Origin: Iodobacter fluviatilis
GTDB lineage: Bacteria > Pseudomonadota > Gammaproteobacteria > Burkholderiales > Chitinibacteraceae
DNA length: 64,000 bases
Assembly (NCBI RefSeq): GCF_900451195.1
Contig: NZ_UGHR01000004.1
Coordinates: 186,001 to 250,000 of the forward strand
Reading direction: 5' to 3'
Positions 1 through 8,290 of this stretch are shown piece by piece. Below the pieces are notes generated by a model, which made no database searches, was not told the DNA's origin, and saw only the letters and a program-made list of their open reading frames with translations. Each line of letters opens with the position of its first letter. Position 1 is the stretch's first letter. The translations under genes and the position numbers were made by a program.

Positions 1-42
1 TAGTACGGAACAAGACTGCCTACCGCAAGGAGTTATTAGAGT

Positions 43-774
43 ATGAAGCAATTGATCACCGCCGACGCCCTGCGCACAGCACACGCCGAAGGTAAAACAC
101 GCATCGAAATTACCCTGCCCGATTGCATTGTGACGGCAGAGGCTCGCATGGTTGCTGAGCGTTTAGGCGTCGAAATTATTGAAGTGCTTGCAAATAAACC
201 CCTCGTGGCCAGTTCTTCACTCTTGGGTGCTGCCACAGCCGCGCCCGTCGTGGAGTATGAGGCTAATCTTGCTGCGATTCGTCAAGCCGTATTGGCACAG
301 TTGCCATCAGGTAGCGTACCAGAAAATGTGATTGATCAATTGGTGCGCAAAGTAGCTGCAGAGCAAGCTACTTCTACCTCGGCCCCAACAGCGGCCGCCG
401 TTGCTGCTTATGAATCTATTACTTTAAAAAGTGGCATTAAACGTGTGACGGGCAGCTCGGTAAAAATGGGCTTACTCGAGGGTGCAGGAGCGAATCAGAT
501 CGGGATTGCCGATGTGATTACTGGTGCAGACGGCAGCACGATGGCGGCTGGCTTTATGCAATGGGAAAACAGTTTTTTCCCTTGGACGCTGCGCTACGAC
601 GAGATTGATATCGTGCTGGACGGCGAATTACATATTCGCTGCGATGGTGAAACAGCCATTGCCAAGGCCGGCGATGTGATTTTTATTCCTAAGAATTCCA
701 GTATCGAATTTGGCACGCCAAGCAAAGTGTCCTTTTTATACGTGGCTTATCCGGCAAATTGGCAAGATTGCTAA
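43..774 (+). CDS. eutQ: Ethanolamine utilization protein EutQ (cupin; acetate kinase-type)
   Basis: This 243-residue protein has a C-terminal cupin domain from about residue 120, with a glycine-rich barrel segment (KAGDVIFIPKNS) typical of EutQ. The N-terminal third is more variable. Family knowledge: EutQ is linked to microcompartment assembly and has reported acetate kinase activity, making ATP from the acetyl-phosphate produced by EutD. The ATG is preceded by AAGGAG at 27-32. It is the first complete gene of the eut operon in this window, and in the enterobacterial order eutS and eutP would sit just upstream. The length matches the family. Assignment rests on domain type, position and recognisable C-terminal sequence. 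Confidence 0.93.
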   Translation: MKQLITADALRTAHAEGKTRIEITLPDCIVTAEARMVAERLGVEIIEVLANKPLVASSSLLGAATAAPVVEYEANLAAIRQAVLAQLPSGSVPENVIDQLVRKVAAEQATSTSAPTAAAVAAYESITLKSGIKRVTGSSVKMGLLEGAGANQIGIADVITGADGSTMAAGFMQWENSFFPWTLRYDEIDIVLDGELHIRCDGETAIAKAGDVIFIPKNSSIEFGTPSKVSFLYVAYPANWQDC

Positions 775-776
775 GC

Positions 777-1595
777 ATGATGACCTTCATTACTGAAGAC
801 TGGCTGCGTGAGCACTTTGGCCGCGCCACAGGCACCGAGATTCAACTTCCCGCTAATGCGCGGCTGACGCCCGCGGCGCGCTCTTTAATTGAAGATCGCC
901 ATTTAGTCGTGAAGTTTATCAATGCAGACGGCAGTGTGTTTGTAGAGCAGACCGACGCAGATGGAAAAATCGTCCTCGAGCCGGTGCATGTATTGACGGG
1001 CGATGCAGAGCACCACGCCGCGCACTGCGCCCTGTGCCAGCAAGTTGTTACACGTAAATCCGCAGCGATGACGCATTTGAATGCCAGCACGATGGTAGCC
1101 AAAAATGATGAGCGTATCCGTTTGCGTGGCTTACTCGATAGCACCATCGCTTTGGCGATTTGGGTACAAACAGAGTTTGATCCACAGGGCAGGCGCAAGG
1201 CGCTGGCGCATATGCTTGCCGATATCCGTTCATGGCTGGGCAATGTTTTACGTGCCGAGGTGAGCGGGGAGCCGATGTCGGCTATTTCGATGGGTGATTT
1301 AGATGAAGTGCGTATTCACGCCTTATCACATCAGCCATTAAAAGAGCTGGGCCACGATCATATCGTTCCTGCGCTTGAGCACGGGGCAAGCATCGCCAAG
1401 CTTAATTTACTGCGTGCGCGGATTCGTGAGTGCGAGGTTCAGGCTGCAGATCTTTATATTGATCGTGATTTTGAGCTGTCCCGGCCCGATATTTTGCAAG
1501 CCCTTAACCGGCTTTCCAGCGCGGTTTATGTGCTGATGATTTTGGTGCTGCTGCAAGAAGCTGGCAAACCTTTGCCTAATTTAGGAGGCCATTGA
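777..1595 (+). CDS. eutT: EutT, ethanolamine-associated corrinoid adenosyltransferase
   Basis: EutT transfers the adenosyl group of ATP to cob(I)alamin, making the AdoCbl cofactor of ethanolamine ammonia-lyase (EutBC). The protein follows enterobacterial EutT through its length: the FITE-W start, LDSTIALA in the middle and RPDILQALNRLSS near the C-terminus. An in-frame TTG at 759 lies inside eutQ, but ATG 777 (or 780) gives the conserved N-terminus, so I use 777; it follows the eutQ stop by two bases. Odd point: the family metal motif HX11CCX2C reads HX11HCX2C here (His71, His83, Cys84, Cys87), so the first cysteine of the pair is replaced by histidine. The gene ends overlapping eutD by one base (TGATG). 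Confidence 0.95.
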   Translation: MMTFITEDWLREHFGRATGTEIQLPANARLTPAARSLIEDRHLVVKFINADGSVFVEQTDADGKIVLEPVHVLTGDAEHHAAHCALCQQVVTRKSAAMTHLNASTMVAKNDERIRLRGLLDSTIALAIWVQTEFDPQGRRKALAHMLADIRSWLGNVLRAEVSGEPMSAISMGDLDEVRIHALSHQPLKELGHDHIVPALEHGASIAKLNLLRARIRECEVQAADLYIDRDFELSRPDILQALNRLSSAVYVLMILVLLQEAGKPLPNLGGH

Positions 1596-2623
1596 TGACT
1601 TTGTTAGACCAATGCCGCGCCGCAGCCTTAGTGAGTCCTGCGCGTTTAGTGTTTCCAGACAGCCTTGACGCCAGAAGCGTGCGTGCAGCGTTTTATTTAG
1701 CCGAAGCAGGCTATGCGCAGCCGATATTACTGGGCAACCCCTTTGAAATGCGGGCATTTTGTCATCAGGAGCATTTGCCACTAGGGCGAGTGCCAATGAT
1801 AGATCCACAAACATCCGCCAGATTACCCGCGTATATCGCAGCCCTTGCTGAGCGTATGCCAAGCAAGAGCGAAGAAGAGTTAGCCACTTTATTGAAAGAC
1901 CCCTTGTGGTTTGCCGGAGCGATGCTCATGGCGGGGGATGTGGATTGTGTGGTGGGGGGTAATCATTCCCCAACCAGTAATGTATTGCGCGCGGCTTTAC
2001 GTGTAGTGGGCTTGGCTGAAGGCAATAAAACGGTGTCGTCGATCTTTTTTATGTTGCCGCCAGATGAGGGCCAACCCTTGGTCTTTACCGATTGTGGTGT
2101 GGTGCCGCATCCAACGCCTGCGCAGCTTTCTGATATTGCCATTAGCGCCGCAGATAGCTATCGCCGCGTTACAGGGCTAGAGCCTCATATCGCCATGTTG
2201 TCGTTTTCGACTTTAGGCAGTGCACGTCATGCCTCGGTGGATGCGGTACGCGAAGCCACACGTTTGGTGCGTGAGCGCCGGCCTGATTTAAGCGTCGATG
2301 GTGAGTTGCAATTTGATGCCGCCATGGTGCCGGAAGTCGCCGCGCAAAAAGCCAAAGATAGCCCAGTGGCTGGGCGTGCCAATGTGCTGGTTTTTCCAAG
2401 CTTAGAAGCGGGCAATATCGGCTACAAAATTGCCCAGCGTATGGGCGCATATACGGCGCTAGGCCCAATGATTCAGGGGCTGCGCCTGCCTTACCACGAT
2501 TTGTCGCGTGGCTGTACTGCCGAAGATATGGTGCAAGTCAGCCTGCTGGCAATGAAGATGGCCCAATCGGGTAATGCACGCTCACAGCCAAGTTTGGCCG
2601 TGAGCGAGATGACTCGAAGTTAA
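1595..2623 (+). CDS. eutD: EutD, microcompartment phosphotransacetylase
   Basis: EutD converts acetyl-CoA plus phosphate to acetyl-phosphate and CoA, recycling CoA for EutE inside the microcompartment. The 342 residues form one PTA_PTB catalytic domain with no N-terminal DRTGG extension, so it is the short EutD type and not a housekeeping Pta. Recognisable segments include VVGGNHSPTSNVLRA, VDGELQFDAA and FPSLEAGNIGYKIAQR. The ATG at 1595 overlaps the eutT stop and has AGGAGG at 1583-1588 at good spacing; the in-frame TTG at 1592 is less likely. The gap to eutM is 37 bases, so this is one transcript. Confidence 0.95.
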   Translation: MTLLDQCRAAALVSPARLVFPDSLDARSVRAAFYLAEAGYAQPILLGNPFEMRAFCHQEHLPLGRVPMIDPQTSARLPAYIAALAERMPSKSEEELATLLKDPLWFAGAMLMAGDVDCVVGGNHSPTSNVLRAALRVVGLAEGNKTVSSIFFMLPPDEGQPLVFTDCGVVPHPTPAQLSDIAISAADSYRRVTGLEPHIAMLSFSTLGSARHASVDAVREATRLVRERRPDLSVDGELQFDAAMVPEVAAQKAKDSPVAGRANVLVFPSLEAGNIGYKIAQRMGAYTALGPMIQGLRLPYHDLSRGCTAEDMVQVSLLAMKMAQSGNARSQPSLAVSEMTRS

Positions 2624-2660
2624 TTTGTTTTAGATTTAACCACCCTTAAGGAGTTTGAAA

Positions 2661-2951
2661 ATGGAAGCACTTGGCATGATTGAAACACGCGGTATGGTCG
2701 CTCTGATTGAAGCTTCCGATGCGATGGTAAAAGCGGCTCGTGTAAAGCTGGTTGGTGTGAAAAGCATCGGTGGCGGTTTAGTGACAGCCATGGTTCGCGG
2801 TGATGTGGCTGCATGTAAAGCGGCAACAGATGCAGGTGCGGCAGCGGCTCAGCGTATTGGCGAGTTGGTTTCTGTACACGTTATTCCTCGCCCACATTCT
2901 GATTTGGAAGATATTTTTCCAATCAAAATGGATAGCAAGGATTTCGACTGA
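2661..2951 (+). CDS. eutM: EutM, hexameric BMC shell protein
   Basis: This 96-residue single BMC-domain protein forms the flat hexameric tiles of the microcompartment facets. It is almost superimposable on enterobacterial EutM as I recall it: it opens [11 protein letters not shown], carries the pore loop SIGGGL and continues [20 protein letters not shown] 2661 is chosen over the in-frame TTG at 2655 because TAAGGAG at 2647-2653 is correctly spaced and residues then align with the family start. It is the most conserved protein of the locus. The 132-base spacer that follows holds a hairpin that could stabilise its mRNA 3' end. Confidence 0.98.
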   Translation: MEALGMIETRGMVALIEASDAMVKAARVKLVGVKSIGGGLVTAMVRGDVAACKAATDAGAAAAQRIGELVSVHVIPRPHSDLEDIFPIKMDSKDFD

Positions 2952-2967
2952 TCTAGAAATACCCCTG

Positions 2968-2991
2968 CCGGTGCGCTGAGGCGCGTCGGCT
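2968..2991 (+). other. Hairpin in the eutM-eutN spacer
   Basis: GCCGGTGCGC and GCGCGTCGGC can pair around a TGAG loop, giving a 10-bp stem with two wobble pairs. No T-run follows, so it is not an intrinsic terminator. By analogy with other multi-gene operons it may protect the 3' end of the message for the abundant shell protein EutM and lower expression of downstream genes; this is inference. The 9-mer TCTAGAAAT occurs on both sides, at 2952 and 3019. Confidence 0.5.
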
Positions 2992-3083
2992 CACCTTGCT
3001 GTCGATTTCTCCCTGAATTCTAGAAATGCCGAAATAGCAGGCAGGGACTTGCTTTGCCTAATTTTTATGAATTGGAGCTCCTT

Positions 3084-3368
3084 ATGAGACTGGGTGTCGT
3101 CGTTGGACAGGTTGTTTCAACCGTAAAACATGCGGCTTTAACGCGTGAGCGTTTGTTGTTAGTAAAGATGATTGATGCCAGTGGTGTGGCCAGTGGCGAG
3201 ATGCATGTTGCGGCAGACAGTATCGGTGGTGGTAATGGCGAATGGGTGCTGCTGGTTTCGGGTAGCTCGGCTCGTGAGTCGACCAACGATGGCGCTCCGG
3301 TCGATTTATGTGTCGTGGGCATTATTGATGAAGTCGTACTTGATGGCGCTGTGGCTTATCACAAGTAA
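3084..3368 (+). CDS. eutN: EutN, pentameric BMC vertex protein
   Basis: This 94-residue protein of the EutN/CcmL family forms pentamers that cap the vertices of the microcompartment. The family hallmarks are the MRLGVVVGQVVSTVKH start, the central DSIGGGNGEWVLL segment and the VDLCVVGIIDEV end. I use ATG 3084, where GGAG at 3074-3077 supplies the ribosome site. A TTG at 3054 in frame would add ten residues absent from the family. It lies between eutM and eutE as in enterobacterial eut operons. Confidence 0.96.
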   Translation: MRLGVVVGQVVSTVKHAALTRERLLLVKMIDASGVASGEMHVAADSIGGGNGEWVLLVSGSSARESTNDGAPVDLCVVGIIDEVVLDGAVAYHK

Positions 3369-3401
3369 GCCCGTGTTTGAGTACAGAACAGGAGATAAAT
3401 T

Positions 3402-4820
3402 GTGGATTTGAAAGCGAAGGAAATAGAACAGGTTGTTCGAGCGGTGATTGCCTCGATGCAGCCAGCCTCTGCCGTAGTAGCGGCCCCTGTAGCAAAGCTG
3501 CCCGCTGGCGTGTTTGCTGAACTTGACGACGCTGTTGCCGCCGCAATCGAAGCCCAAAAAGCATTATCTACTGTTTCGATGCGTCGCTTAGTTGTGGCTG
3601 CGATTCGCAGCGCTGGCGAAGCCTATGCGATTGAGCTGGCCGAAATGGCTGTATCTGAAACCGGCATGGGCCGTGTTGATGACAAGATTACCAAGAATAT
3701 TTCTCAAGCCCGCCTCACTCCAGGCGTGGAATGTTTAGAAGCCAAAGTGCTGACTGGCGATGACGGCCTCACCATTATCGAAAACGCTGCATGGGGTGTG
3801 ATTGCCTCTGTAACGCCATCGACCAACCCTGCCGCCACCGTGATTAACAACGCGATCAGCATGATTTCTGCGGGCAATACCGTGGTGTTCGCCCCGCATC
3901 CAGCCGCCAAGAAAACATCGCAACGTGCCATCACTGTTTTGAATGAAGCCATTGTGGCAGCGGGTGGCCCAGCAAATACCCTGGTGACGATTGCCAAGCC
4001 AACACTGGAAGCCGCTCAGCGTTTATTTAAATACCCGGGCATTCATTTATTGGTGGTGACTGGGGGTGAGGCGGTGGTTGATGCCGCACGCTCCATTACC
4101 GATAAACGCTTGATTGCGGCAGGTGCTGGTAATCCACCCGTGGTGGTGGATGAAACGGCCGATCTTGCCCGTGCAGGTGAAAGCATTGTTTGGGGCGCCT
4201 CGTTTGATAACAACATGATCTGTGTGCTGGAAAAAGAAGTGATCGTGGTGGATAGCGTGTGTGACGCGCTAAAAAGCGAGATGAAAAAAAATAAAGCCGT
4301 TGAGTTGAATGCTGAGCAAGCAGAGCGTTTGCAAAAAGTATTGCTGACCAAGGTTGATGAAAACGGCCACGGCACGGTGAGCCGTGATTGGGTTGGCCGT
4401 GATGCCACCAAGATTGCTGCCGCGATTGGCCTCGATGTACCCGCCGATACGCGTTTGCTCTTTGTAGAAACACCCGCCAATCATCCCTTTGCCGTGACCG
4501 AGCTGATGATGCCCGTACTGCCGGTGATTCGCGCGCCAAATGTGAATGCCGCAATTGATCTGGCGGTGAAATTAGAAGGCGGCTGCCGTCATACAGCAGG
4601 GATGCATTCACGCAATATCGACAATCTGGATCGCATGGCCAATGCCGTGAATACCAGCATCTTTGTAAAAAATGGTCCCCATCTGGCCGGTTTAGGTTTT
4701 GGAGGTGAAGGCTGGACCACGATGACGATTTCCACCCCAACCGGTGAAGGCGTTACCTCGGCGCGTAGTTTTGTTCGTTTGCGCCGCTGTGTGATGGCCG
4801 GCAATTTCCGCATCGTGTGA
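3402..4820 (+). CDS. eutE: EutE, CoA-acylating acetaldehyde dehydrogenase
   Basis: EutE oxidises acetaldehyde to acetyl-CoA with NAD+. The 472-residue protein has the aldehyde dehydrogenase fold with catalytic Cys274 in DNNMIC, the NAD-site segment TPSTNPAATVINN, and the SRDWVGRD and GLGFGGEGWTTMTI blocks of EutE. Residues 1-20 form an amphipathic helix followed by an Ala/Pro-rich linker, the usual encapsulation peptide that targets EutE to the lumen. Translation starts at GTG 3402, with AGGAG at 3390-3394. EutJ starts four bases after its stop. Confidence 0.97.
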   Translation: MDLKAKEIEQVVRAVIASMQPASAVVAAPVAKLPAGVFAELDDAVAAAIEAQKALSTVSMRRLVVAAIRSAGEAYAIELAEMAVSETGMGRVDDKITKNISQARLTPGVECLEAKVLTGDDGLTIIENAAWGVIASVTPSTNPAATVINNAISMISAGNTVVFAPHPAAKKTSQRAITVLNEAIVAAGGPANTLVTIAKPTLEAAQRLFKYPGIHLLVVTGGEAVVDAARSITDKRLIAAGAGNPPVVVDETADLARAGESIVWGASFDNNMICVLEKEVIVVDSVCDALKSEMKKNKAVELNAEQAERLQKVLLTKVDENGHGTVSRDWVGRDATKIAAAIGLDVPADTRLLFVETPANHPFAVTELMMPVLPVIRAPNVNAAIDLAVKLEGGCRHTAGMHSRNIDNLDRMANAVNTSIFVKNGPHLAGLGFGGEGWTTMTISTPTGEGVTSARSFVRLRRCVMAGNFRIV

Positions 4821-4824
4821 TGAG

Positions 4825-5685
4825 ATGACCACCATGATTCCTCGTGATATTCAAAGCTGGTTACAGCCTCGTTTAGATTTAGCACATGCCTTGCAAAACG
4901 ATGCAACGCCTGCCGAGGCGGAGCCCGTGATGGCCTTGGGGATTGATTTAGGCACCAGCGATGTGGTGTCGATGGTGGTCGATCAAAACGCCCAACCTTT
5001 GGCCGTGTGTCTCGATTGGGCGGATGTGGTGCGGGACGGCATTGTTTGGGATTTCTTTGGTGCAGTGACCATTTTGCGCCGTCATCTGGATACCTTAGAA
5101 ACCATCTTTGGCCAGCGTTTCAGCCATGCTGCCACCTCGTTTCCACCGGGTACAGATCCGCGAATTTCGGTCAATGTGCTGGAAGCCGCCGGGCTGAATG
5201 TGACTGGCGTTTGTGATGAGCCCTCAGCGGTGGCGCATCTGCTGCAGCTCGATCGCGCTGCGGTAGTGGATATTGGCGGCGGCACTACAGGGATTGCAGT
5301 GGTGGAAGGCGGGCGGGTGATTTACTCAGGCGACGAGCCTACTGGCGGCCATCATATTTCGCTGACGCTCGCAGGTAGTTTGCGCATGGCCTTAGAAGAC
5401 GTCGATGTGATTAAAAAAACGCAGGGTAAAGACATCTGGCCGGTGGTCAAGCCGGTGTTCGAAAAGATGAGCGATATCGTGCGCGATCATCTGGTGGGGC
5501 ATGAGGTGGAGGATCTGTATCTGTCTGGCGGCTCTTGCACCATGCCGGGCGTGCAATCGCTCTTTGCCCATGAGTTCCCCAATCATCGGGTTCATCTGCC
5601 CCGGCACCCTATTTATTTGACGCCACTGGCGATCGCGGCTTACGCCCTAAGCATCGCAGCAGAGAATGGAAATGCCCATGTTTAA
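4825..5685 (+). CDS. eutJ: EutJ, actin/Hsp70-like ATPase of the eut operon
   Basis: EutJ is a chaperone-like actin-fold protein of the eut operon with no settled biochemical role. Its 286 residues carry a phosphate-1 loop near residues 39-46 (GIDLGTSD), a phosphate-2 loop (VVDIGGGTTG) and an adenosine-type motif (YLSGGSCTMPG). The gene starts four bases after eutE and overlaps eutG, as in the enterobacterial operon. Assignment rests on fold motifs plus position between eutE and eutG. Confidence 0.93.
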   Translation: MTTMIPRDIQSWLQPRLDLAHALQNDATPAEAEPVMALGIDLGTSDVVSMVVDQNAQPLAVCLDWADVVRDGIVWDFFGAVTILRRHLDTLETIFGQRFSHAATSFPPGTDPRISVNVLEAAGLNVTGVCDEPSAVAHLLQLDRAAVVDIGGGTTGIAVVEGGRVIYSGDEPTGGHHISLTLAGSLRMALEDVDVIKKTQGKDIWPVVKPVFEKMSDIVRDHLVGHEVEDLYLSGGSCTMPGVQSLFAHEFPNHRVHLPRHPIYLTPLAIAAYALSIAAENGNAHV

Positions 5686-6880
5686 TCAAAATGAGATGAA
5701 TAACGCGATTTATCAAACGATAGATTTGCTCCATGCGCAAACGGTGAGCGCTTTTAATGTGCCACCGACCACCTTAATGGGGGCAGGGGCTGTTGCCAAA
5801 GTGGGGACCGCTTTAAGTCAGCGTGGCATCGTGCGCGCCTTTGTTTTGATTGATGAGTTCTTATTAAAAAACGGCCTGGCCGATGGCTTGTTTCGCTCGT
5901 TGGCGCGGCAAGGCATTGCCTATGAAACGATGGCTTATCCACAGGGCGAGCCAGATAGCGCAAAAGTGGAAGCCGCCTGTGCGCAGCTTCGCGCCAGTGT
6001 TTGTGATGCGGTGATTGCGTTTGGCGGCGGATCCGTATTGGACACAGCCAAGGCGATTGCGGTGCTGGCTTTGCACCCCGAGCTGGCCGTGGCTCAGTTG
6101 GTTGATCCCGCCAATATCAGCCGTGGCCGCTTGCCACTGATTGCTATTCCAACGACTGCAGGTACTGGCTCAGAAGCCAGCAATGTCTCGGTGGTTACAG
6201 ATTCTATTACCCATATCAAGCAGCTGATCTTGCATGAAACCATGCTGCCTGATTTAGCGATTATTGATGCCAGCTTAACGCTTGCCGTGCCTGCATCACT
6301 CACTGCAGCCACCGGTGTGGATGCGCTGACGCACGCCATCGAAGCCTATGTGGCGCTGGGGGCTAATCCGCTGACACAGGCGTTGGCCTATCGGGCGATC
6401 AGCTTAATTGGGGATGCTTTGCCGATTGCGGTTGGGCAGGGAAAAAACGCTGCCGCGCGCGAGGCCATGATGCTGGGCTCCTATCTTGCGGGCATGGCAT
6501 TTTCTAATGCGGGACTTGGTTTAACCCATGCGATGGCGCATCAAATTGGCGCTCGTTATAGCATTCCTCATGGTATGGCCAATGCCTTGCTACTGCCTTC
6601 GGTTATGCACTTTAACCGCTTAGTTTGCAAAAAATCCTATGCCGAATTGGGCTTGGCCTTGGCAGGGCATGCACTTTCGGATCTTGAGCTGATAGCTGCT
6701 GTGCAAGCGTTGATTATTGAAGTAGGGCTGCCCGCCAGCTTACAAATTGCCAGTGTAAACCCCGATGATTTTGCAGAAATGGCCGATGCCGCCTTGATTG
6801 ATGTGTGCGCCGCCAGCAATCCAAGGAGCGCCACACGCGCGCAAATTATTGAGATTTATATGCATGCCTGGCAGCGCTAA
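5678..6880 (+). CDS. eutG: EutG, iron-containing alcohol dehydrogenase
   Basis: EutG reduces acetaldehyde to ethanol and regenerates NAD+ inside the microcompartment. The protein is a group III Fe-dependent alcohol dehydrogenase: GGGSVLDTAKA is the nucleotide-binding segment, and the iron ligands are visible as D and H in DALTHAIEAY, H in HAMAHQIG and H in IPHGMANA. Three in-frame ATGs occur (5666, 5672, 5678). I prefer 5678, which has GGA at 5668-5670 and gives an N-terminus that matches EutG. The short N-terminal helix could act as an encapsulation signal. The start lies inside the end of eutJ. The last 11 codons belong to a 46-bp sequence repeated in tandem downstream. Confidence 0.95.
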   Translation: MFNQNEMNNAIYQTIDLLHAQTVSAFNVPPTTLMGAGAVAKVGTALSQRGIVRAFVLIDEFLLKNGLADGLFRSLARQGIAYETMAYPQGEPDSAKVEAACAQLRASVCDAVIAFGGGSVLDTAKAIAVLALHPELAVAQLVDPANISRGRLPLIAIPTTAGTGSEASNVSVVTDSITHIKQLILHETMLPDLAIIDASLTLAVPASLTAATGVDALTHAIEAYVALGANPLTQALAYRAISLIGDALPIAVGQGKNAAAREAMMLGSYLAGMAFSNAGLGLTHAMAHQIGARYSIPHGMANALLLPSVMHFNRLVCKKSYAELGLALAGHALSDLELIAAVQALIIEVGLPASLQIASVNPDDFAEMADAALIDVCAASNPRSATRAQIIEIYMHAWQR

Positions 6881-6985
6881 GACATCGATAAATATTGAAA
6901 TTTATACGGATGTTTGGCAGCGCTAAGACATCGATAAATATTGAAATTTATATGGATGTTAGGCAGCGCTAAGGCATCGATAAAA
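6848..6985 (+). repeat. Three tandem 46-bp repeats covering the eutG 3' end
   Basis: Three head-to-tail copies start at 6848, 6894 and 6940. Each begins ATTGA(A/G)ATTTATA, contains GGCAGCGCTAA and ends CATCGATAAA(T/A). Copy 1 contains the eutG stop codon and the last codons of the gene, and copies 2 and 3 lie in the spacer before eutH. Because 46 is not a multiple of three, the copies do not extend any reading frame. The copies differ at only a few positions, which suggests recent slipped-strand or unequal duplication. Confidence 0.92.
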
Positions 6986-7038
6986 GGGCATCGCGGCCAT
7001 GGTGGCTGTTCGGGCTTTGATCTAGAGGGGAAGTAAGC

Positions 7039-8280
7039 ATGGGTATCAACGACATAATCATGTGGTTCATGATGATCTTTATGATCATTGCCGCTTTTGA
7101 CCGAATGTTGGCGCAGTTTGGTGGCTCCGAGGCGGTGTTGGGCAAGATTGGCCTTGGCTCCGTGGGGCGACAAATTGGCGGCTCGGGTGAGCAATTTGAT
7201 GAAGGCTTTATGGCAATGGGGGCTTTAGGCCTTGCCATGATCGGGGTGATTGCTTTAGCGCCGGTGCTGGCGACTTTGCTTGGGCCGGTGGTGATTCCGC
7301 TTTATGAAGCAGTGGGCGCAAATCCAGCCATGTTTGCCGGAACCTTGCTGGCTAACGATATGGGCGGCTATTTCTTAGCCAAAGAATTAGCCAGTGGCGA
7401 TACCGCTGCCTATCTGTATTCCGGCTTATTGCTGGGCGGAATGATGGGGGCAACTGTCGTATTTCATATTCCGGTGGCGCTGGGCATCATCGAAAAAGAA
7501 GATCGTCGCTTTCTGGCGCTGGGCATTATGGCCGGCATTATCACGATTCCCCTTGGCTGTATTGCCGGAGGTTTGGTGGCGATGGCTATGGGCGTTGCGG
7601 TAAATGGCCAAGTGGCTGATTTCAATGTGGTGATGCTGCTGAAAAATATGATCCCCGTGATTATCGTGGCGGCATTGCTGGCGTTGGGCCTGAAGTTTAT
7701 GCAAGAGAAAATGGTTGCGGGCTTTCAAATTTTTGCCAAATGCCTTGTGGTGGTGATTACTTTTGGCTTGGTTTTAGCCGTGCTTGAAGTGACCGTTGAT
7801 TGGACCATTATTCCTGGGATGTCGCCTATTTTCTCTAGCTCTGGTCAAGGTGGTGAGATGCTGGGGATTGAGAATATCGGCTTTATTGCCTGCGTATTGT
7901 TGGGTGCTTATCCCATGGTCTTTATGCTTACACGCTGGTTTGATAAACCTTTAATGCGTGTGGGTAGCCTGCTGGGTATGAACGATACCGCTGCGGCAGG
8001 TTTGGTGGCGACATTGGCTAATTCGATCCCGATGTTTGGCATGCTGGCCAAGATGGATAACCGGGGCAAGGTGATTAACGTGGCCTTTGCCGTATCTGCC
8101 GCCTTTACGCTTGGCGACCATCTGGGTTTTACCGCAGGCAATATGTCGGCGATGATTTTGCCGGTGATCGTGGGTAAATTATTTGGTGGTTTTACTGCCG
8201 TAGCCTTGGCAATGAAGCTAGCACCTAAAGATGATATGACTCCAGCGGCCAAGCCAGTGAGTCAGTTGTCTCACGCTTAA
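7039..8280 (+). CDS. eutH: EutH, ethanolamine permease
   Basis: EutH is the inner-membrane ethanolamine carrier. The 413-residue protein is highly hydrophobic, with about ten membrane helices, and carries family segments such as LANDMGGYFLAKELA, GCIAGGLVAMAMG and DHLGFTAGNMSAMILPV. The ATG at 7039 follows a purine-rich GAGGGGAAG at 7025-7033. The 158-base gap from eutG, partly filled by tandem repeats, is the largest in the catalytic half of the operon. eutA follows ten bases after the stop. Confidence 0.96.
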   Translation: MGINDIIMWFMMIFMIIAAFDRMLAQFGGSEAVLGKIGLGSVGRQIGGSGEQFDEGFMAMGALGLAMIGVIALAPVLATLLGPVVIPLYEAVGANPAMFAGTLLANDMGGYFLAKELASGDTAAYLYSGLLLGGMMGATVVFHIPVALGIIEKEDRRFLALGIMAGIITIPLGCIAGGLVAMAMGVAVNGQVADFNVVMLLKNMIPVIIVAALLALGLKFMQEKMVAGFQIFAKCLVVVITFGLVLAVLEVTVDWTIIPGMSPIFSSSGQGGEMLGIENIGFIACVLLGAYPMVFMLTRWFDKPLMRVGSLLGMNDTAAAGLVATLANSIPMFGMLAKMDNRGKVINVAFAVSAAFTLGDHLGFTAGNMSAMILPVIVGKLFGGFTAVALAMKLAPKDDMTPAAKPVSQLSHA

Positions 8281-8290
8281 GGAGCTGCAG

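Noticed and set aside
4096..4740. 214-codon open frame on the minus strand inside eutE
   Set aside because: It is an antisense shadow of a highly conserved gene, with unusual composition (His/Arg/Ser/Gln rich) and no family.
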